Source: Haloarcula sp. CBA1129 (GTDB taxonomy: Archaea; Halobacteriota; Halobacteria; Halobacteriales; Haloarculaceae). Taken from it: a stretch of 64,000 nucleotides of DNA. Below are positions 25,124-34,253 of the stretch, piece after piece. The notes beneath the pieces are model-generated. The model saw only the letters and a program-made list of their open reading frames with translations, made no database searches and was not told the origin of the DNA. A program made the translations under genes and the position numbers. Every line of letters begins with the position of its first letter. Position 1 is the first letter of the stretch. The DNA is taken from NCBI RefSeq assembly GCF_008729015.1, contig NZ_RKSM01000001.1, positions 3,286,001 through 3,350,000 of the forward strand, written 5' to 3'.

Positions 25124-27796
25124 TCAGCTACTGCCTCCGTCATTCTGGTCGTAAAGGTGGCATGCTGCTGGGTGGGAGTCCGGCTGCAGTTCGGGATGTT
25201 GTGTCTCACAGACGCTCTCGAATCGGTCCCGCAGTACCGATGCGGCAGCGTCCCAGTCCTCGTCCGCGAGATGCTCGATCGACGTTTCGACGACACGTCG
25301 ATTCTCTCCGGTCAGGCTCGTTTCGAAGAACCGGCCGAACATCGTCTGTTTGAACGCTGCCATCGGCACCTGTCCCCTACCGCTCGATGCCTCGGTGAGG
25401 TCCGCGCCACCGTCCGTCGCCGCTGTGGTGCTGTCGGCTTTTTCGGCTTCCTCTCGCACTGCATCGATGGAGATGGCCGCATCTTCAACGCGTTGCCGGT
25501 AGTCCATCACCTCACGGTACGTCTCCTGTTCGATATCGATATCCGGTGGGATGACTTCGGGACAGCGAGTCCGGAAGTGACAGCCCGACGGCGGGTCAAT
25601 CGGCGACGGGACGTCGCCTTTCAGCAGTATCCGGTCGGCCTCCACGGTCGGATCCGGTTCCGGGATTGCTGACATGAGCGCCCGCGTGTAGGGATGTTTC
25701 GGGTCCGCGAACAGGTCCGGCGTGTCGGCGACTTCGACGACTTCCCCGAGGTACATCACCGCGACGCGGTCACAGATGTGGCGCACCACGGAGAGGTCGT
25801 GGGCGATGAACAGATACGTCAGGCCGAACTCATGCTGGAGGTCTTCTAGGAGATTGATTATCTGCGCCTGCACGCTCACGTCCAGCGCCGAAACGGGTTC
25901 GTCACAGACGATGAAATCGGGGTCGACGGCGAGCGCGCGAGCGATGCCGACTCGCTGGCGCTGTCCACCCGAGAGTTCGTGCGGGTAGCGGTCGTACTGG
26001 TCTGGGTCGAGCCCCACCGCCTCCATGAGGTCGGCCACTCGCTCGACACGTTGCTCGCGGCGGGAGCCGTCGCCGGTGTCTTCCGGGAGGTCGTGGATCT
26101 TCAGCGGCTCCATGATCGTCTGCCCGACGGTCATCCGCGGGTCGAGGCTTGACATCGGGTCTTGGAAGATCATCTGTAGGTCTCGCCGGACTTCCCGCAG
26201 GCCACCTTTATCAAGCTCTGCGAGGTCTTGTCCGGCGAAAACTACCGTCCCATCTGTCGGCTCTAGCAGTCTGAGGATTGTCCGACCGGTCGTCGATTTC
26301 CCACAGCCGGACTCGCCGACGAGTCCCAGCGTCTCGCCCTCGTAGATGTCCATCGAGACGCCGTCGACAGCCTTGACTGACTCCGGTTCGCGGCCGATGT
26401 ACTTGTCCAACAGGTCGTCGGCCCGTGAGAAGTGTTTTTTCAGCCCGTCGACTTCCATGAGCTGTCTGTCCGTTCGTGTTGTCTCCGTCGCGGCAACGCC
26501 GTCGTCACCGCTGCCGTATTCATCAGTATCGAACGATTCGAGAATACACTTCGAGCGATGGGTGACGTCGTCCGGGCCGTGCTGGAGATACGGAATGTCG
26601 CCCTCGCGACACTCTGGCTCGGCCCACGGACAGCGGTCTGCGAAGTGGCATCCGCTGGGCATGTCGATGAGACTGGGGACGTTTCCTTCGATGGGAGTCA
26701 ACCGTTCCGTCCCCTCGCCCGGTATCGATTCAAGCAGCGTGTACGTGTACGGATGGGACGGATTCTGGAATATCTCCTCGACCGGTCCCTCCTCGACGAT
26801 TTCGCCGGCGTACATCACGGCGACGCGGTCGCAGGTCTCCGCGACAACACCGAGGTCGTGCGTGATGAACAGCACCGACATCCCGAGGTCCGCTTGGAGG
26901 TCGTCGATGAGATCCAGAATCTGTGCCTGAATGGTCACGTCGAGTGCCGTCGTCGGCTCGTCAGCGACGAGCAGCTTTGGCCGGCACGCAAGCGCGATGG
27001 CGATGAGGACGCGCTGGCGCATCCCGCCGGAGAACTCGTGAGGGTACTCGTTGACGCGGTCGGCCGGCTCCGGGATACCGACCTCTTCCAGTAGCGAGAT
27101 AACGTCCGACCGGATCTCCTCGTTCATCTCACCGCCCCGGCTGATCGAGGGCGTGATCTCCCGGACGGCGTTGAACCACGAGTCGTTCCGCTTGTTCCCG
27201 TACCGGTGGAGCCGCAGGCTCTCCGCGACCTGCTCGCCCACCGTTATTGCGGGGTTCAGCGATGTCATCGGGTCCTGAAAGATCATCCCCATGTCGCCGC
27301 CGCGGATGTCCCGCATCACTCGTTCCGGGGCTGCCGTCAGGTCGACGTAGCCGTCGGTAATCGTGACGGGCGCGTCGCCGCTCTCTGGGAGAGCCTTCTT
27401 CGGGGCTTGTTGAATGAACTGCGTGGCCAGCGACAGGTCGTCAGCCGTCGTGTCAACTGATGCGGGAAGACGGCTCCGGTCGACCGTCGCCGCGTCGATA
27501 GTGATGAAACCGCTGTCGCTGTCGGCCGTCCGTACTGCCTTCGGATACTGCCGAGCCAGCCGTCTGACTGTCTCAAGTGCGCCGAACCGGATCTCCCCAC
27601 CGGCGATGTGTCCGGGCTCGTCGACGATATCCATTGCCGATAACGCTGTGACGGATTTTCCTGATCCTGACTCGCCGACCAGACCGACGGTTTCGCCCTC
27701 CCTGACAGTGAGGTCGATACCGTCGACGGCTTTGACGGTTCCGCGGTCCGTCTCGAACTGGGTTCGGAGGTCAGATAATGTTAAGAGGTCGCGCAT
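25124..27796 (-). CDS. Fused double ABC ATPase of peptide importer (DppD-DppF fusion)
   Basis: This 890-residue protein carries two complete nucleotide-binding domains. The first has Walker A GESGSGKS, signature FSGGMRQR and Walker B LLVADEP; the second has [16 protein letters not shown] and FIVCDEP. Each is followed by the oligopeptide-transporter C-terminal zinc-like motif ([14 protein letters not shown] and [10 protein letters not shown]). The first domain has an insertion of roughly 100 residues between Walker A and the Q-loop (IFQDPMTS), and the C-terminus has about 120 extra residues. The start at 27796 (MRDLLTL) opens the first beta strand. It lies upstream of the binding protein on the same strand (97-nt gap) and energises that importer. 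Confidence 0.9.
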   Translation of the reverse strand: MRDLLTLSDLRTQFETDRGTVKAVDGIDLTVREGETVGLVGESGSGKSVTALSAMDIVDEPGHIAGGEIRFGALETVRRLARQYPKAVRTADSDSGFITIDAATVDRSRLPASVDTTADDLSLATQFIQQAPKKALPESGDAPVTITDGYVDLTAAPERVMRDIRGGDMGMIFQDPMTSLNPAITVGEQVAESLRLHRYGNKRNDSWFNAVREITPSISRGGEMNEEIRSDVISLLEEVGIPEPADRVNEYPHEFSGGMRQRVLIAIALACRPKLLVADEPTTALDVTIQAQILDLIDDLQADLGMSVLFITHDLGVVAETCDRVAVMYAGEIVEEGPVEEIFQNPSHPYTYTLLESIPGEGTERLTPIEGNVPSLIDMPSGCHFADRCPWAEPECREGDIPYLQHGPDDVTHRSKCILESFDTDEYGSGDDGVAATETTRTDRQLMEVDGLKKHFSRADDLLDKYIGREPESVKAVDGVSMDIYEGETLGLVGESGCGKSTTGRTILRLLEPTDGTVVFAGQDLAELDKGGLREVRRDLQMIFQDPMSSLDPRMTVGQTIMEPLKIHDLPEDTGDGSRREQRVERVADLMEAVGLDPDQYDRYPHELSGGQRQRVGIARALAVDPDFIVCDEPVSALDVSVQAQIINLLEDLQHEFGLTYLFIAHDLSVVRHICDRVAVMYLGEVVEVADTPDLFADPKHPYTRALMSAIPEPDPTVEADRILLKGDVPSPIDPPSGCHFRTRCPEVIPPDIDIEQETYREVMDYRQRVEDAAISIDAVREEAEKADSTTAATDGGADLTEASSGRGQVPMAAFKQTMFGRFFETSLTGENRRVVETSIEHLADEDWDAAASVLRDRFESVCETQHPELQPDSHPAACHLYDQNDGGSS

Positions 27797-27882
27797 CTGT
27801 CGCCTTCTTCTCAAAATACCAGTAAAACTGTTGTGCCACTGGCCCACCAACAATTTATCCCGGCCGCCGCCACACTCGACGT

Positions 27883-28410
27883 ATGAACGACCCTGTTGAC
27901 CCTGTCGACCCCGAGTCTAACCCCTTTGATCGTGTCGTCGGTCACTGGGAGCAGGTCATCGACGATATGGCGGCCACGGCATCACAGTATCGCGACGACG
28001 GGCGCGAAGCAATCGAACTCCACCCCGGAGACGTGACGGTGCTGACCGGCGAACCGCGGACGATGGCCGAACAGAACGGCGAATACGAGCCAGAAACCCG
28101 GCGGCTCGGCTTCGATGTCGTGGTTCCCGGCGACGAGTTCCAGCAGGTCGCCGACGCGCTCGGGAACCGCACCGTGGACCGTTCCGAAGTGTTCCGGGCG
28201 ACCGGTGACGGGATGGTGTTCCTGCTCGTGGCGCTGGAATGTGGCGACGACCTCGCCGTGCTCGTGCCGCTGTACTACGACCAGACCGACCGCGCGGACC
28301 TCTCGCAGGTCGCCGCCGACCACGGACTGTACTCCCATATCAGACCGCTCACCGACGACGAGGTGGTCACCGTTTCCCACGAGGATCCAGAGCCGTTCTT
28401 CCCAGACTGA
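27883..28410 (+). CDS. Conserved haloarchaeal protein (DUF7529-like)
   Basis: This 175-residue acidic soluble protein contains [23 protein letters not shown], then a beta-rich section ([23 protein letters not shown]) and [21 protein letters not shown]. No catalytic signature or membrane segment is seen. It is divergent from the ATPase gene, with an 86-bp shared promoter region. I associate it loosely with a haloarchaeal domain of unknown function and assign no role. Confidence 0.65.
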   Translation: MNDPVDPVDPESNPFDRVVGHWEQVIDDMAATASQYRDDGREAIELHPGDVTVLTGEPRTMAEQNGEYEPETRRLGFDVVVPGDEFQQVADALGNRTVDRSEVFRATGDGMVFLLVALECGDDLAVLVPLYYDQTDRADLSQVAADHGLYSHIRPLTDDEVVTVSHEDPEPFFPD

Positions 28411-28443
28411 AATCCAGTTCTGGATCTGTCACTGACTGCGTGA

Positions 28444-28869
28444 CTACGACGCCTCTCGGACCCGGGTCAGACGGTACGCCGGCACGCCGAAGACGATGCC
28501 ATAGAGCACTCGGTTACCGATGACACCGACCCCAAAGCCCGAGAGTACGGCCGCGAGTACGAGCGCCACCGATGCCTCGGAAAGCGTTACGAGGCCGGCA
28601 ACAGCCCCAGAAAGCACGATGAACGACGCCAGTGCGGCGACTTCCGGGTAGACGCCCGGGATTGCGTCGTGTTCGACGACGGCCACTGTGATACCTGTCA
28701 GAAGCCCGAACCCGACAACCACCGGCAGTACGTCGAACAGTGCTGTCCCCGCTTCCGCGTAGCCAAGCACTGCCCCTCCGATGCCAATGGCAAGGTCCGT
28801 CCGCAGCACCTTCTGTGCCGCTTCGTGGACCGACATCGACGGCTGTGCGTCGGGATCGATGTCGCGCAT
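28444..28869 (-). CDS. Four-helix haloarchaeal membrane protein
   Basis: This 141-residue protein has about four hydrophobic segments: residues 27-47, 50-66, 76-97 and 101-125. The N-terminus (SMSVHEAAQKVLRTD) is cytoplasmic-looking. Its end converges with the preceding gene and its start is 11 nt from the end of the DUF5806-like gene, so both belong to one minus-strand transcript. Function is unknown. Confidence 0.65.
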   Translation of the reverse strand: MRDIDPDAQPSMSVHEAAQKVLRTDLAIGIGGAVLGYAEAGTALFDVLPVVVGFGLLTGITVAVVEHDAIPGVYPEVAALASFIVLSGAVAGLVTLSEASVALVLAAVLSGFGVGVIGNRVLYGIVFGVPAYRLTRVREAS

Positions 28870-28880
28870 CTCAGCCGTGT

Positions 28881-29606
28881 CTACTCATCTACCTCGAACT
28901 TGTTGCCACACTCCGGACAACACACCTCGTCGTGTCGCAGCGCCGCCGACTGCTCGCGGACCTCCCGCATCACCGAGGAGATCCGGTCTTCGGCCTCCAT
29001 CTCGTCCTCGACGGCGAGGTCGACGCCCTCGACTTCGAGCAGGAACTTCGCGACCTCCGTTGCCTCGTACATCACGTCGTCGAGGTCCTCGGCGGTGAAG
29101 AAGTCACACATCGCGCCGTAGAGGAACGTTGCCCCGGCCTTCCTGACCTTGTCCTCGAACGCGGCGCGGGCCTGATTGACCGCCTGTGGCGTGTACGTGT
29201 CTGTCATGAACGGGACGAGCTCTGGGAGGTTCTCCCCGATTTTCGTCATCTCGACGCCCGTTTCGGTCCGGAAGTCGGCACAGAGGCGGGCGATGGCCCA
29301 CTCGCGGGCGGTGATGTACGTCCGGTCACGCAGGAAATCGTTCGCGCGGTCGTATGTCCCGCCCTCGATTTTCTTGAAGCGGTCGTACTTCTGTACGTCG
29401 GCGGGGACATCACTGGCTGCCGACACCGCCGTCTCGCTGGCTGACTCGGCCGGTGCTGTCTCCTCGGTGGTCGAATCACCGGAGTCGTCTACCACGGTGT
29501 CGGTGCCGTCGTCGGCCCCGTCGTCCGCGGCCGCCGGCTGGTGTCCGGCCGACCCATCGTCTGCCGCCTCGACATCCGTCTCGTCCGGCGGTGCGCCCTC
29601 AGTCAT
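28881..29606 (-). CDS. DUF5806 family protein with C-terminal zinc ribbon
   Basis: This 241-residue protein has an acidic disordered N-terminal third (Asp/Ala/Thr-rich), a helical central domain (KYDRFKKIEGGTYDRANDFLRDRTYITAREWAIARLC) and a C-terminal CPECGNKFEVDE. With an earlier Cys in DEVCCPECGN, the last element may form a half zinc ribbon. The disordered acidic region is typical of haloarchaeal proteins. I recognise the central domain as DUF5806. It is cotranscribed with the membrane protein gene that follows. No biochemical role is known to me. Confidence 0.75.
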   Translation of the reverse strand: MTEGAPPDETDVEAADDGSAGHQPAAADDGADDGTDTVVDDSGDSTTEETAPAESASETAVSAASDVPADVQKYDRFKKIEGGTYDRANDFLRDRTYITAREWAIARLCADFRTETGVEMTKIGENLPELVPFMTDTYTPQAVNQARAAFEDKVRKAGATFLYGAMCDFFTAEDLDDVMYEATEVAKFLLEVEGVDLAVEDEMEAEDRISSVMREVREQSAALRHDEVCCPECGNKFEVDE

Positions 29607-29721
29607 AGCCGAGCATGCGTGCCCGCGGTGAAAAAGGGTATCGCCGCCGCCCCGCTGTCATTGTCTTCTACCAACAGTTCAGCCGGGTGGCTTTTTTACC
29701 GCTCCCATGCATGGCCCGACT

Positions 29722-30093
29722 ATGAAACTACTGCTCGGTGTCGGGGGCAGCGAACTGTCCTATCAGGCACTGACCGAAACACTCGAACGCGTCTCGGAAA
29801 CAGGAGACCAGCTGACCGTCGCCATCTTCGAAAACGAAGACATCGACGCCGATATCGAGACGATCCAACAGCGGATACAGGAGCAGATCGACGACAGCGG
29901 GCTCGAGCCGGCACTTCGCCGCGTCGAGGGCACCTCTCCGGGCAGCGAGCTGGTGAACATCGCCGAAAGCGAGGGGTTCGATAGAATCGTTCTGGGCGGT
30001 GGCGGCCGTTCGCCGCTCGGGAAGATACAGCTCGGCCCCATTGTCGAGTTCGTCCTGCTGAACGCACAGACGCCGGTGACTCTCATCCGATGA
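29722..30093 (+). CDS. Universal stress protein (UspA fold)
   Basis: This 123-residue protein begins KLLLGVGGSELSYQAL and ends in LGGGGRSPLGKIQLGPIVEFVLLNAQTPVTLIR, the G-2x-G-9x-G(S/T) nucleotide-binding signature of UspA proteins in shortened form. The usual middle helices are brief, so it is smaller than the 140-155 residues typical of the family. It overlaps the acetyltransferase gene by 4 nt and is translated with it. The role is ATP-binding stress adaptation in general; the trigger is unknown. Confidence 0.8.
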   Translation: MKLLLGVGGSELSYQALTETLERVSETGDQLTVAIFENEDIDADIETIQQRIQEQIDDSGLEPALRRVEGTSPGSELVNIAESEGFDRIVLGGGGRSPLGKIQLGPIVEFVLLNAQTPVTLIR

Positions 30094-30611
30094 CTCGCAC
30101 GTATCCAGACGAACCCGCTGAAGAGTTCCCACAGCCACCGCGGACGATCACCGACCGTGAGGACCGATCTATCGACGTCATCCCTGCCGACGACGCCGAC
30201 ACGGAGAGCCTCGTCGAGATGTATCTCGACTTCGATCCCGCCGACCGGGCGCAGGGCATCCCACCGGTCAAAGAGGAAGCCATCCGCGAATGGCTCGAAA
30301 CGATTCTCGACGGCGACTGTGTCAACGTCGTCGCCAAACACGACGACGCTGTCGCCGGCCACGCCACATTGGTCCCGGACAACGAGGACGAGCACGAACT
30401 CGCAATCTTCGTGTTACAGGCGTATCAGGGCGCTGGTATCGGGACGGCACTGGTCGAGACGTTGCTCGGCTATGGCCAGACCGAAGGCATCGACCACGTC
30501 TGGCTCACCGTCGAGCGGTGGAACGACCCGGCGATATCGCTGTATGAGAAGGTCGGGTTCGAGATCAGTAGTGCCGAGAGCTTCGAGATAGAGATGGCGA
30601 TCCGCCTTTAA
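30090..30611 (+). CDS. GNAT family N-acetyltransferase
   Basis: This 173-residue protein has the GNAT acetyl-CoA loop VLQAYQGAGIGTALVETLL (motif A, Q/RxxGxG/A) and the following LTVERWNDPAISLYEKVGFEI (motif B with the Asn and Tyr). An N-terminal acidic stretch of about 25 residues precedes the domain. It would acetylate an amine or a protein lysine or N-terminus. The 4-nt overlap with the stress protein suggests functional linkage, as seen for Usp-GNAT fusions elsewhere. Substrate is unknown. Confidence 0.85.
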   Translation: MTRTYPDEPAEEFPQPPRTITDREDRSIDVIPADDADTESLVEMYLDFDPADRAQGIPPVKEEAIREWLETILDGDCVNVVAKHDDAVAGHATLVPDNEDEHELAIFVLQAYQGAGIGTALVETLLGYGQTEGIDHVWLTVERWNDPAISLYEKVGFEISSAESFEIEMAIRL

Positions 30612-31045
30612 ACGGTGAGTACCGGCTGACTGGCGTACTCGATGACGTAGATCGCTGCGCGCCCGACGGCTTCTTCGCTTCCTTCCTCGCGCGGGACAAC
30701 GATGAAATCCGCGTCGATGTCTTCCGCCACGTCGAGGACGACGCTCCCCGGCGTCTGCATCAGTCGTGTCTCGGAGAACGCGGTCGCGGACGACGTTTCG
30801 AACACGCCGTCGTGGGCGTCGCGGAACCGCTCTTGGATACTCTTGGTGAACGCCTGATGCTCCTCGGCGATCGCGGCTGCGCTCACGTCGCCACTGTCGA
30901 TATCTTGGTGGAGCCGTTCGTCGATGACGAACAGCAAGTGGAGATCGGCGTCATACCGCTCCGCGACGGCGATCGCGTACTCGGCCGCTCGTTCCGACTG
31001 GTCGCTGCCGTCGACCGGCGCGAGTACGAGGTCGATGTCCATCAC
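30608..31045 (-). CDS. Universal stress protein (UspA fold)
   Basis: This 145-residue protein has the N-terminal strand DLVLAPVDGSDQSERAAEYAI and the helix ADFIVVPREEGSEEAVGRAAIYVIEYASQPVLTV in place of the classical GxxGxxxxxxxxxG(S/T). Arg/Glu residues replace the glycines, so ATP binding may be reduced. It converges with the GNAT gene by a 4-nt overlap and is divergent from the next stress protein gene. Together with its neighbours it makes a three-gene Usp cluster. Confidence 0.8.
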   Translation of the reverse strand: MMDIDLVLAPVDGSDQSERAAEYAIAVAERYDADLHLLFVIDERLHQDIDSGDVSAAAIAEEHQAFTKSIQERFRDAHDGVFETSSATAFSETRLMQTPGSVVLDVAEDIDADFIVVPREEGSEEAVGRAAIYVIEYASQPVLTV

Positions 31046-31165
31046 TCGTCACTGTGACCCCGGCCGGCAAAAATCCACCGAGGTTCGTGCCGACCCGTGG
31101 CATCATCCGGAGCGTCCCTCGCCGTGACCAACAGTGTATTTAGTCGCGGCTTCGATGCGTGGTGT

Positions 31166-31630
31166 ATGTTCGATACGGTGGTCATCGCCACGGACGGCTC
31201 CGGCAGCGCAGAGCGGGCCGTCGAAGCAGCGCTGGATCTGGCAGCGCGCTTCGACGCAACTGTCCACGGGCTGTACGTCGTCGACACCGGCGAGGTTGAG
31301 ACGACGCCTGAAGAGGTTCGCGAGGCGCTGGAGCGCGCGCTGGCGACCACTGGCGGCCGCGCCCTCTCGTTCATTCTGGAGGCCGCTGACGCCGAGGCCG
31401 ACGAGGAGCTTGTCACTGCTGTCCGGGAGGGCGACCCGGCCGACGAAATCTGCAAGTACGCGGCGGAACACGACGCCGATGTCATCGTCAGCGGGACCCG
31501 CGGCCGCCACGGTGAACACGGGTTCCTGCTGGGCAGCGTCGCCGAGGAACTCGTCCGAGAGGCTCCGATGCCGGTGCTGACGGTCCGCCAGCTCGAAGGC
31601 GAGCCAAACCCCGAGCGCGAGGACGTGTAA
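31166..31630 (+). CDS. Universal stress protein (UspA fold)
   Basis: This 154-residue protein has a complete UspA signature: FDTVVIATDGSGSAERAVEAAL at the start, then ADVIVSGTRGRHGEHGFLLGSVAEELVREAPMPVLTVR, which includes the G-2x-G-9x-GS nucleotide loop. It is therefore the best candidate in this cluster for ATP binding. The ATG at 31166 was chosen because it opens the first strand; the in-frame extension is not protein-like. It faces away from the second Usp gene, with a 120-bp divergent promoter region. Confidence 0.9.
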   Translation: MFDTVVIATDGSGSAERAVEAALDLAARFDATVHGLYVVDTGEVETTPEEVREALERALATTGGRALSFILEAADAEADEELVTAVREGDPADEICKYAAEHDADVIVSGTRGRHGEHGFLLGSVAEELVREAPMPVLTVRQLEGEPNPEREDV

Positions 31631-31673
31631 CGGAACTCGACGGCTTCTTGACGCCCCGTCCGCTTGCTGTGGC

Positions 31674-32765
31674 ATGGACGATTGGCTCATCGACGACGAC
31701 CGCCTCTCTATCGGCCGCAAATCCGTACTCCCCGGTGAGGGGTTCTTTATTCCGGATTCCTACGAGGAAGAGCAAGCTGAAGCCGAAGCCGCTGAGACGC
31801 TGGCAGACGCCGGCGTCATTGTTATCGCCGATCCGGACGCCGACGGACTGGCCTGTACCGCGCTGGTTCGCGAGGCCCGCGGCGAGGGTGCACTGTTGCC
31901 TGCCGGCCCGCACGAACTCACAGAAGCGCTCGAATGGACTGCCGAGTACGCCGACCCCGACGCGACCGTCTTTATCTGTGACCTCTGTCCCGACCGCGAG
32001 TCCGACATCGCACCGCTCGGCGGGCTTATCGAGCGCGTCGAACGTGTCGTCTGGTTCGACCACCACCAGTGGCCCGACGACCTCGCCGCCGACGTGGACG
32101 CCGCGGGCGTCGAGCGCACCGTCGGGGACAGCGAGGAAGTGTGTACCGCCGACGTGGCGCTGGCCGAACTCGACTACGACTTCGACGAGCAGTGGGCCGA
32201 CCTCGCCGCCGTCACCCGCGACCACGACCTCTGGATCCGCGACGACCCCCGCAGCGACGACCTCGCGGACCTCTCGTACTGGAGCGAGCCCGAGGAGTAC
32301 ATCGAGGCGGTCCGCGAACACGGCCCCGACCTCTCGCCGGAGTTCCACGAGTTCCTTGACGAGAAGCGCGTCGAGAAGGAGGCGCTCATCGAGAAGGCCG
32401 TCGAACGCGCCGAACTCCGCGAGGTCGGCGAGTGGACGGTCGGCGTCACCTACGGCCGCTGCTCACAGAACGAGGTCGCCGAGGCGCTGCGTGAGCAGGG
32501 TGCGGACGCCGCCGTCATCGTCAAGCCCGCCGGCTCCGCCTCCATCCGCGGGACGGACAGTTTCGAGCGTGCTCACGAGGTCGCCCAGCAAGTCAACGGC
32601 GGCGGCCACCCGAAAGCCGCGGGCTGCAAGCCCGATATCTACGACGACATGATGGACTACGCGCATCATTGGACGACACAGGGTGCGGTTGCGAAGCAGG
32701 CAATCGTGGACGCGTTCCGGCGGCTGCCCGAAGAAGAAGAGGAAGGCGTCGATACGGAGCGGTAG
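31674..32765 (+). CDS. DHH family phosphoesterase (RecJ/NrnA-like)
   Basis: This 363-residue protein has the DHH motifs: ADPDADGLACTAL (motif I), CDLCPD (motif II), WFDHHQ (motif III, the DHH triad), TRDHDLW (motif IV) and a C-terminal DHHA1 domain with GGGHPKAAGCKPD. Such enzymes are manganese-dependent phosphodiesterases or exonucleases, including RecJ-like nucleases, nanoRNases and cyclic dinucleotide hydrolases. There is no OB fold or S1 domain, which makes nanoRNase-type or single-strand exonuclease activity possible. The substrate is inference. Confidence 0.88.
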   Translation: MDDWLIDDDRLSIGRKSVLPGEGFFIPDSYEEEQAEAEAAETLADAGVIVIADPDADGLACTALVREARGEGALLPAGPHELTEALEWTAEYADPDATVFICDLCPDRESDIAPLGGLIERVERVVWFDHHQWPDDLAADVDAAGVERTVGDSEEVCTADVALAELDYDFDEQWADLAAVTRDHDLWIRDDPRSDDLADLSYWSEPEEYIEAVREHGPDLSPEFHEFLDEKRVEKEALIEKAVERAELREVGEWTVGVTYGRCSQNEVAEALREQGADAAVIVKPAGSASIRGTDSFERAHEVAQQVNGGGHPKAAGCKPDIYDDMMDYAHHWTTQGAVAKQAIVDAFRRLPEEEEEGVDTER

Positions 32766-32835
32766 ACGGACCGGCGGGCGATGTTTTGCTGCCCGACGCA
32801 ACGTTGATTTATTTCTCCGTCATCACTGCCGAGTG

Positions 32836-33273
32836 ATGCCCCGGTCCCTCCACACGCGAATCGCGAACGAGACAGCCGTGAGAAGACACTTCGGGAGCGC
32901 CGTCGCTGTCGGCGTGACGCTGTACGTTCTCGATGGCTCTGGACGGTATGCCGCGGTCGCGGCGGCGCTCGCCTTCTGCGTCTGGCTCGTTGCCGATACC
33001 GCCCAGATCGCTGTCGGCGACTACGCCGACCACATCGTGTTCGGGCTCCTCGTGTTCTGTTTCGTGGGGTACACAGTTGCCGCTGGCGGCCCGGTGTGGG
33101 CCGTCGCCCCGGGGACGCTTCTCGGCTGCTGGTTCCTCCTCGACGGTGTCCAGCACCTCCGCCACGGCATCACTCGCGACGAGGTCGGAATCAAGTATTC
33201 CTATGACGGCAGTCCTGTTACTGGCCTGCCGAAGGCACTGCTCGTCCGACTGGCTGAACCGGTCCTGCTGTAA
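32836..33273 (+). CDS. Small haloarchaeal membrane protein
   Basis: This 145-residue protein has three to four membrane segments (about residues 20-37, 39-54, 63-82 and 85-100) and a soluble tail (HGITRDEVGIKYSYDGSPVTGLPKALLVRLAEPVLL). The ATG at 32836 was chosen; codons before it do not encode a protein-like segment. It follows the DHH gene at 70 bp and converges on the DUF5807-like gene. Function is unknown. Confidence 0.65.
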   Translation: MPRSLHTRIANETAVRRHFGSAVAVGVTLYVLDGSGRYAAVAAALAFCVWLVADTAQIAVGDYADHIVFGLLVFCFVGYTVAAGGPVWAVAPGTLLGCWFLLDGVQHLRHGITRDEVGIKYSYDGSPVTGLPKALLVRLAEPVLL

Positions 33274-33274
33274 G

Positions 33275-33706
33275 CTACTCCCCGACGACCCACTTGTCGC
33301 TGTACCGTTCCCCGCAGGCACACACGGCGTAGGCGTGGACCACGTCGCCCTCGGCGTAGAGGCCGCCCACGTCCTCGTTCTGTTCCTCGGCGAAGGCGAA
33401 GACGAAGCGGGTGGTGTGGTCGCTCTCCGGTTCCTCCTCGGCGACCGGACAGACGGCACTGGTCAGGTCGTCGCCGATGTCGCCCTCGGTCCCCATCGCC
33501 TCTTGTGCCAGTCCCATCGGGTCGATGCCCGTCGCCGACTGGAACGCGCTGCGGCCGTCGTCACCGGGGAGGACGAGGACGTGACCGTCCTCGACTTCGT
33601 CGGCGTACTCGGCCAGCGCACCGGGGTTCGAGACGGCGTCCTCGTGCAGGAAAAACAGCACGTCTTCGGGCCGCTCACCCGACAGAAACTCCGCGTGTTT
33701 GGTCAT
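33275..33706 (-). CDS. DUF5807-like conserved haloarchaeal protein
   Basis: This 143-residue acidic protein begins MTKHAEFLSGERPEDVLFFLHEDAV. It has two Cys-containing spots late in the sequence (VCPVAEEEP and YAVCACGERYSDKW), which may bind a metal or sit in a strand. The sequence fits a conserved haloarchaeal domain of unknown function that I associate with DUF5807. The ATG at 33706 was preferred to one nine codons upstream because the upstream one adds a non-conserved basic piece. No function is assigned. Confidence 0.65.
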   Translation of the reverse strand: MTKHAEFLSGERPEDVLFFLHEDAVSNPGALAEYADEVEDGHVLVLPGDDGRSAFQSATGIDPMGLAQEAMGTEGDIGDDLTSAVCPVAEEEPESDHTTRFVFAFAEEQNEDVGGLYAEGDVVHAYAVCACGERYSDKWVVGE

Positions 33707-33810
33707 GCAGAGAGGCAATCGCTCGCCGGGCAAAAGTGCCGCGTTCCGCCCGCAGGTCTCTGTCCCGTCGTGGCCCCACTTTTAGGCACACTCGCGCAAT
33801 ACAATCGGGT

Positions 33811-34233
33811 ATGACCGACTTTGGCGAGTACGTCACGGATATCGTCCACGAACCGACCCAGACCGACAGCCCGGGGTTCGACCTGACCGTCGATTCGGTG
33901 TTCGAGGTCGTCGAGCCGGGGCGGATCGACTTCGGTGGCGGCGAGCTCGACGCGGCCGGCGTCACGCCCCACGCAAGTGAGAAGCGGAACCCGGACGACG
34001 ACTACGAGTGGTGGACGCTGCGGGGCGGCCAGTACCTCATCGAGTACAACGAGTCCCTGACCGGCGCGGCGACGGTGACGCTCCAGCCGCGGACGGAACT
34101 GCTCGAACGCGGGGCGACCCACCCGACGTTGCACGTCGACGCGCTCCCGCGCGTGCCGCTGACGGTCGGCGGTGCGGGGCTAACGCTCAAAGAGAACGCG
34201 CGAGTCAGCACGATTGTCGGGGTCGAGGAGTAA
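33811..34233 (+). CDS. dUTPase/dCTP deaminase-fold protein
   Basis: This 140-residue protein has sequence hallmarks of the trimeric dUTPase-dCTP deaminase fold: SPGFDLTVDSVFEV near the N-terminus, WTLRGGQYLIEYNESL for the core strands (the deaminase-like PGxFxLAxxxE region) and VGGAGLTLKENARVSTIVG for the closing strand. The canonical dUTPase motifs are degenerate and the catalytic aspartate of YxxRSG-type motifs is not obvious. It may hydrolyse or deaminate deoxynucleotides or have a regulatory role. It is a single gene just before the motility island. Confidence 0.65.
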   Translation: MTDFGEYVTDIVHEPTQTDSPGFDLTVDSVFEVVEPGRIDFGGGELDAAGVTPHASEKRNPDDDYEWWTLRGGQYLIEYNESLTGAATVTLQPRTELLERGATHPTLHVDALPRVPLTVGGAGLTLKENARVSTIVGVEE

Positions 34234-34253
34234 GCCGACGAGCAGCGACCACG

